This document shows positions 9,709 to 14,000 of a DNA stretch of 14,000 nt, piece after piece. The DNA lies in contig NC_135554.1 in the NCBI RefSeq assembly GCF_964340395.1, positions 21,951,592 through 21,965,591 on the forward strand, read 5' to 3'. A model generated the notes under the pieces. It was not told the origin of the DNA, searched no databases, and saw only the letters and a list, made by a program, of their open reading frames with translations. The first letter of the stretch is position 1, and each line of letters opens with the position of its first letter. The translations under genes were made by a program, and so were the position numbers. This DNA comes from Glandiceps talaboti (Eukaryota > Hemichordata > Enteropneusta > Spengelidae).

Positions 9709-10333
9709 TCAATTCCATGAATAAGGTATTGTTTGATAAGTGTATCTATTTTTTTTACTTATAGACTCATTGTAATGTTTTGTATTATCTCCTATAAATA
9801 AACATATTAGTTCTTTCCCTTGTTTAAAATCTTGATGTAAGTTTTAATTCTCTATTGTTGAGTAAGAGTTCTTCTGCTCCTTTCATTAAGATCTGTCTTG
9901 GTGTAGAATGGCTATCACATATAAAAAGAACGACGTGTTCAAGTGTTGCATTGGTTTTTATCACAACAGAAACATGTACAATCATCATTATAATTTTCCC
10001 ACTTTCTCTTTTCGTGTGCAAGACGGAGAGAATATGGTTTTTACTTAGGGTATATCCCCTTGACCGAATCTGCATTGTTTCCACACAGGCAATGTTTGGT
10101 TTGAGTCCGATGCTAAACGAATTCGCGAAACGATCTTCCATAACATAAAACAAATTGAATTGTATAGCTGTGGGCTTTCTATTCAAATATATATTAACAT
10201 TGAAGTAACTAGAACACCTACACCCTTTGTTGGTAGAGAAAGTGTTGGTAGAGAAGGTGACAATAGTACATGTACAAGTAAAATTAGAGTCTGCGCAGTT
10301 CCTTGACGTATGAGGTGGTGTTGGGTCAAGCAC
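9709..10333 (-). mobile_element. Frameshifted remnant resembling the C-terminal end of a non-LTR retrotransposon polyprotein
   Basis: One long frame runs from 10333 to a stop at 9824, but its upstream limit is a GTG and no gene start is visible. In its lower half it reads ETMQIRSRGYTLSKNHI and later LEHVVLFICDS..TPRQ (9914-9943 and beyond). Between these, another frame gives a cysteine cluster, CTCFCCDKNQC (9948-9980). After the stop, a third frame continues as FKQGKELICLFIGDN..KHYNESISKKNRYT to a stop at 9709-9711. Joined conceptually, the order 'QIRS-G-L-K ... Cys cluster ... T-L-E-H-x-L-x-x-C' resembles the region after the reverse transcriptase in many animal LINE proteins (compare 'RTGH..LN..L', 'C-x-C', 'ETVEHFLFxCP'). 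At least two frameshifts make it a dead fragment. No reverse transcriptase motif is present, so the class is uncertain. A 15-bp tandem duplication (10229-10258) lies in the upstream part. Confidence 0.4.
10229..10258 (+). repeat. 15-bp tandem duplication
   Basis: GTTGGTAGAGAAAGT is followed directly by GTTGGTAGAGAAGGT, 14 of 15 identical. On the complement this gives a repeated TFSTN in the upstream part of the retrotransposon-like frame. Confidence 0.8.
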
Positions 10334-10767
10334 TATGAATGAAAAGACGTAGGAGGCCAGTCTACAATGTAAGAGTTCTGCCAGTGACTACTGAATGTTA
10401 TAGGTATGTTTCAGTAAGGAGCTCGAGTAAAACATAAGTAACTTTTTATCATAAAACAAACATGATCAAAATTACGCACAAGTTCGAGACCATATCCTCC
10501 TTAAGCTTATCCCAGCGTTGAAAGTTAATGCAGCTCGTTTGAACAACTAGCATCCTTGTCTTTTTGTCACAGTTCGTTGGTTATTTTAACCAACAGATAA
10601 AAAATCACACAGGGATAGTTAGCCGTTAGTTGAGGTTAGGATCTGAAGAACATTTTCCCTCATTAATATCTCTTACAGACAATATATCACTAGAGATCCA
10701 GGGATTTTTACATAAAGTTAAGCGGAGCACCAGCTTTTGAATCTACGATAAATGTGAGCCCCCACCA

Positions 10768-10987
10768 CAGGGCCGTGTAATATTCATAGATTGTTGTTTT
10801 CCTTTTGCTTAGAATGCCGTTTTCTTAGGAAAATATCGTACGAATCTTGCTGTTACAAAAGTATCAATCTCTATACTACTAAATCTCTTCCCCTTACAGG
10901 TAGGAATATATAGTCAAACGGTTGTTATATTTAGTAATAGTATGTAGACCTGGAAAACAACAATCTATGAAATATTACACGCCCCTG
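10768..10987. mobile_element. 220-bp fold-back element with about 35-bp inverted ends
   Basis: The left arm (10768-10802) starts CAGGGCCGTGTAATATTC and ends GATTGTTGTTTTCC. The right arm (10952-10987) is its complement with about one substitution and one inserted T. The 149-bp interior has no reading frame of note. The arms begin CAGGG, like the element at 929-1222, but beyond that the ends differ. No target duplication is evident, although both flanks carry the word CCCCCAC. The element ends 73 bp beyond the stop of the C1q tail. Transcription of the C1q gene through it would put a long hairpin in the RNA. Confidence 0.6.
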
Positions 10988-11060
10988 TTGCCTCCACCCC
11001 CACGTAAGTTCGTGAACTGCAATCAAATAGTGAGAATGGTGGCTGTCTTCTCGATTTCAC

Positions 11061-11157
11061 TTAATCTGTGTACAACAGGAAACCGTTGAACGTAGCTTGT
11101 TTACCGTTGGTTGCTGAGAAAGTTCGTGTAGGAATTAAGTACAACCAAAGTTCGTCT
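11061..11157 (-). pseudogene. Out-of-frame C-terminal end of the C1q domain
   Basis: Directly after the point where the upstream frame goes wrong (about 11155-11160), a different frame on the same strand reads DELWLYLIPTRTFSAT, then about six residues, then FNGFLLYTD and a stop at 11061-11063. This matches the end of the C1q fold, which usually reads like G-D-E-x-W-x-x-L ... F-S-G-F-L-L-Y. Family members normally have about eight residues between the S-N-S/T and D-E-x-W landmarks. Here only two bases remain between the two matching blocks. The simplest reading is a deletion of about 22 nt that removed one strand and shifted the frame. A sequencing indel of one base would not explain the missing residues. 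No AATAAA is visible on this strand in the next 200 bases. The tail stays open and well conserved, so the break may be recent or polymorphic. Confidence 0.75.
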
Positions 11158-11731
11158 CGGTATTGCTGGCTGTGTCATAGGAGTCGTCGTCACAGCACTC
11201 GTCGATGTGTACAATGTCGCTGCCATTTTTCTTCAAAACCACGAAAGGACCAGAGCCGGTGTCCACTCTCTTATGGACATTGATGTTGATGTGATAGTGT
11301 CCACTAACGGGACAGGTGAAGCGACCAGTTCCGAGATTAAAATGTCCGCCGATGTTGGTGAACGCATTTTCGAATGGAACGACTCGGATTACGCCGGTTC
11401 CAAAAGGCCCAAAATTCGTCGAACGACTGACTGAGAATGCAACTTTTTGTGGAGTGACAGTAAGACCAATATCTCCCTTGTCTCCATTCAGTCCTCTAGG
11501 TCCAACTACACCTTGTTGACCCTTTTCACCAGCAAAACCCGGCGGACCGCGCAAACCCTTCTCTCCCCAATCCCCCGTATCACCTTTGGGCCCTTTGAGT
11601 CCTCTACACCGTGTCAGCGCAACAGACGAAGTACCTGTCGATGTGCACTCTCGCTCTCGAAATGTCAGTTGGCCATAGGTTGTGGAGCCCCAGAATACCA
11701 AAATAATTAATATCACCGCGGATAACTCCAT
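11135..11731 (-). CDS. Secreted collagen-like C1q-domain protein, frame broken near C-terminus
   Basis: The open frame encodes 198 residues from an ATG at 11731, with A at -3 and G at +4. The frame stays open upstream to a TTG at 11758, but that is not a credible eukaryotic start. Residues 1-20 form a signal peptide (MELSAVILIILVFWGSTTYG). Residues 22-43 hold two cysteines (29 and 42) suited to inter-chain disulfides. Residues 44-91 are 16 uninterrupted Gly-X-Y triplets. From about residue 97 a C1q head begins, with family landmarks including AFSV, TNIGGHFN, GRFTCPVSGHY and VVLKKNGSDIVHI. Proteins of this family form trimers through the collagen stalk and bind microbial or other ligands as soluble lectin-like molecules; that role is inferred here from the family. 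The head is not complete in this frame: after TASNT it reads TETNFGCT and stops, about 30-40 residues short. No intron is needed for the part seen. A weak TATA-like word lies on the complement strand near 11850. The family call is firm; intact function is doubtful. Confidence 0.85.
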   Translation of the reverse strand: MELSAVILIILVFWGSTTYGQLTFRERECTSTGTSSVALTRCRGLKGPKGDTGDWGEKGLRGPPGFAGEKGQQGVVGPRGLNGDKGDIGLTVTPQKVAFSVSRSTNFGPFGTGVIRVVPFENAFTNIGGHFNLGTGRFTCPVSGHYHININVHKRVDTGSGPFVVLKKNGSDIVHIDECCDDDSYDTASNTETNFGCT

Positions 11732-12244
11732 GATGAATCTGGCTCGGTACTTGATCAATTTTAAAAGCGGTGAATGAGGGACTTCTACTAGCTGTACCAG
11801 GTGCTTCTGACATTCTAGAAAGTAGATCTCTAACTTGCATGAAATAAGGAGTTATACAAACATCTATTTGGGAAGGGTTTATGCTGGCCTACAGTTTTTG
11901 GCGAAACAAAATTACAAAATTTTTATTATAATTTTGTTGTTTCCTTTCCCCCTATTTGTCTTTATTTGGCTCAATAATCGTCCTGTTCATTTACTAAATG
12001 AAGAATGGCTTCCAGCTTTTATAGAACTGTGATATTTTATTTCTTCACATTCTTTTTTTAAAAAATCGTTTCCATTACACCTGGCTGAGTATTCCCGCTC
12101 TTTGTCGACTAAATAAGCGGTGACCTTATAGAATATGTTAGTCTTAACCATATAGGTCAGTGCTTTACTCTGAATATTTCGGAGTGTCATCTCATCATGT
12201 CGGGTCACACGGGGAAATTTATAAGGGTTAGATACAAAAATGTA
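11732..12244. other. Upstream flank of the C1q gene
   Basis: This region should hold the promoter and any 5' untranslated exon of the complement-strand C1q gene. A TATA-like GTATAAC lies near 11850, about 120 bp before the ATG, with an octamer-like ATGCAAG about 25 bp closer to the gene. Both are weak. A complement-strand open frame (about 12190 to 11987, with peptide words TLRNIQSKALTYMVK and LVDKEREYSAR) looks charged but is not recognised and has no supporting splice signals. Confidence 0.25.
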
Positions 12245-12720
12245 CTGAATGTCGAAATGTTTAGTTTAGTTTCCTCAACGTCGTAAAAAGACCGGCCTCT
12301 TTACGGCACCGTTCAAAACGTATATCCGTCGAGGTCGCAAGAGGTACCTACTTGGATTTCCTGTAAGCGCAATTACGACCTCAGTATGACCATCTAGTGA
12401 TCGTACCCACCGCGTCAACAGGTATAGGAACTAGACCACGAAAATTGGTAATACGTGATTTGACATTCAACTGAATCGCTTCTAACTGCAATACTTCATG
12501 GCAACGTTAATGCTAGTCTATCTGCTAGACCTCGGATGTTCTTCCGATACAATACGACACACGACCGAACATCGCTATCGAGGATGTTCGGGCTGTATCA
12601 CCCCAATATGTAATAATCAACCCAATGTGTAATACATGTACTAACCCGCAAAGCCCTCACTGCGAACTTCGTTAGCTTATGTTATCGGAAAGAAGGCCCG
12701 AACGTCTAACAGCAAGACTA
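12245..12720. other. CpG-rich stretch without a gene
   Basis: CG dinucleotides are much more frequent here than in the first 7 kb; for example, nine occur in roughly 65 bases from about 12278. No reading frame, splice-site pair or known RNA was found. A perfect 9-bp inverted repeat, CCGAACATC/GATGTTCGG, lies at 12565-12591. The stretch could be an unmethylated promoter island or a young repeat that has not yet lost its CpGs. Confidence 0.4.
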
Positions 12721-13068
12721 CGTTAATGCCAAATCAAACTAAATACAGTCTAAGATCAAACAAATGGAAACCTAATTCTGTTATACATGTATTATCAATT
12801 ACAAAGTTCCCTGTGTACTTGTTCCCTGGAATAACAAACTTAAGGTTCAGAAATCATCCCAAACAATTTCAAAGGCCAGTTTCAAAATTCTATGATCTAG
12901 CGAAAATTATCATGGGCATAGCTGAAATTCCAGACCTTTAAATAAAACAAATGGTTCTCAATCTATGTTCTCTTTTTGTCTTTACATGTTTACTTGTCAT
13001 TAAGCCGCCCTTATAAATTTCACGTTGATTTTCTCATGAAGCATGCATCTCATGCACCCCATCACCAT

Positions 13069-13089
13069 CCCCAACCCCAACCCCACCCC
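13069..13089 (-). other. G-quadruplex motif
   Basis: The complement strand reads four runs of four G separated by loops of one or two T (GGGGTGGGGTTGGGG, then TTGGGG). Runs this long with such short loops are among the most stable intramolecular quadruplex formers known. It resembles a ciliate-type telomere repeat, but it is only about three units long and internal. Confidence 0.6.
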
Positions 13090-13235
13090 AGTTCGTATCT
13101 ATGAATGCAGCCTAAATCAGTGCGCCGCTCGTTACTCTCAAAGGCGCATACCACACCAATTAAATGTTCTTTACAAGTGATGCGTAAACAACATTTTAGT
13201 TCCGGGAACAGTTGTTTACAGTATCGACATGTCGT

Positions 13236-13329
13236 ATATACCTAATAACGTTATTATTTTGTATTATGATCATCCTAGACTAGAATATTACCATCCTGGA
13301 ATAGAATATTAGCTCACAAGTGATTGTGA
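13236..13329 (+). repeat. Dispersed repeat, copy C (uninterrupted)
   Basis: This copy reads ATACCTAATAACGTTATT, then two 21-bp units (CATCCTAGACTAGAATATTA and CATCCTGGAATAGAATATTA), then GCTCACAAGTGATTGTG. It preserves the empty target site for the 99-bp element found in copy B, so it serves as the ancestral reference within the window. Confidence 0.65.
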
Positions 13330-14000
13330 CATGTACACGCATCAGTATGCAACGGTGGGAACCCATGGATTCCGAAATATCACGACTGTTAATGTTAAAT
13401 ATGGCCGGCTTTTTACGTATATATTACTACGCTTATGATGTTGTGCACTGTAAATGTCCGCCTACGCGTACAAAATATAAAAGTCACAAATACATGTACT
13501 GCAAATGATAAATTCGAGTCACCACAAATATAATCTACGAGATCAAGAAATCTATCTGATAATTTTTACACTTCACAATCTTGAGTTATCTCGTTCAAAA
13601 CGTTAACATCTTCAATAAATGACACAAAATATCCAACATTCAACAACGATCCTAAGAAGAAGAAAAATTCTCGAAAATAGATAATAGTATTATTATTATT
13701 ATTATTCAAATTTTATTAACTACATAGGCAGTAAAAACAATAAGTCTGTAAAATACAGTCTAGGCTGTGGTTAACTTGAAGTTATTAACGTAGTACGGAA
13801 TACGGTCCGTCAGGAACTAGACTAGTAAAATACGACGAGTCGTACCACCCTATCAGTCAGCATGCACACTCACAGGTACATGTACTAGTAATATCCTTTC
13901 ACGTACAACGCTATACTCGGACTACAAAAAGTATATGACTTTGTATTTCCTTTCAGTGACTAGTCCAATTTACAATACCACCCTTAGGGGGCGCCCTATC
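13330..14000. other. No gene seen apart from the repeat tail
   Basis: Outside the (AAT)n tail region there is only unassigned sequence. Small palindromes occur, including TACGAC/GTCGTA near 13835 and a TAGGG/CCCTA-type word at the right edge (about 13984-13998). Confidence 0.5.
13689..13760 (-). mobile_element. Possible 3' tail of a non-LTR retrotransposon
   Basis: Read on the complement, the sequence runs ACAGACTTATTGTTTTTACT, then GTAGTTAATAAAATTTG, then six AAT units. A body ending in AATAAA and then a short AAT microsatellite is the usual 3' end of several LINE groups and the SINEs that use them. The upstream body (toward 13860) shows no recognisable protein, so this is a tentative call. 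The (ATT)n tract itself, about 13686-13706, is certain. Confidence 0.3.

Noticed and set aside
11604-11840. A 78-codon open frame on the complement strand overlapping the C1q start.
   Set aside because: It is a shadow of the signal-peptide region in another frame.
13069-13089. Internal telomere repeat.
   Set aside because: About three irregular units are too few, and animals normally use TTAGGG; quadruplex-prone simple sequence is the safer description.

Overview
This window looks like nuclear DNA from an invertebrate animal. It is AT-rich, with long non-coding stretches, pieces of transposable elements, minisatellites, homopolymer C tracts, and reading frames with intron-style boundaries rather than bacterial gene packing. 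One protein gene is recognisable: a secreted protein with a collagen stalk and a C1q head (complement strand, about 11.06-11.73 kb). C1q-domain proteins are greatly expanded in molluscs and other marine invertebrates. Frequent ACATGTA and TACCGGTA words would also suit a lophotrochozoan such as a mollusc. That placement is an inference; no ribosomal or mitochondrial marker is present to test it.

Layout. 0-1 kb: mostly unassigned, with a weak exon candidate on the complement strand and the start of a 294-bp inverted-terminal-repeat element (929-1222). 1.2-4.1 kb: AT-rich DNA with poly-C/poly-G tracts and no gene seen. 4.08-5.04 kb: two tandem-repeat blocks, the first with one unit inverted. 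6.2-6.65 kb: a short tandem array and a diverged direct duplication. 7.25-7.42 kb: a small inverted-repeat segment, followed by a possible 84-nt exon on the + strand. 8.68-9.35 kb: two copies of a short dispersed repeat, one split by a 99-bp hAT-like element, plus two strong hairpins. 9.7-10.3 kb: a frameshifted remnant resembling the C-terminal end of a non-LTR retrotransposon polyprotein. 10.77-10.99 kb: a 220-bp fold-back element beside the 3' end of the C1q gene. 12.25-12.72 kb: a CpG-rich stretch without genes. 13.07 kb: a compact G-quadruplex motif. 13.24 kb: the third, uninterrupted copy of the dispersed repeat. 13.7 kb: an (AAT)n tail resembling a retrotransposon 3' end.

The two strongest observations can both be read directly from the sequence. 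First, the C1q gene has lost about eight codons and its reading frame just before the last strands of the C1q fold, yet the correct C-terminus survives intact in another frame. Second, the 99-bp element sits in one copy of a repeat whose empty site is preserved elsewhere in the window, which defines its boundaries and 8-bp target duplication. No multi-gene system, operon, CRISPR array or RNA gene was found.
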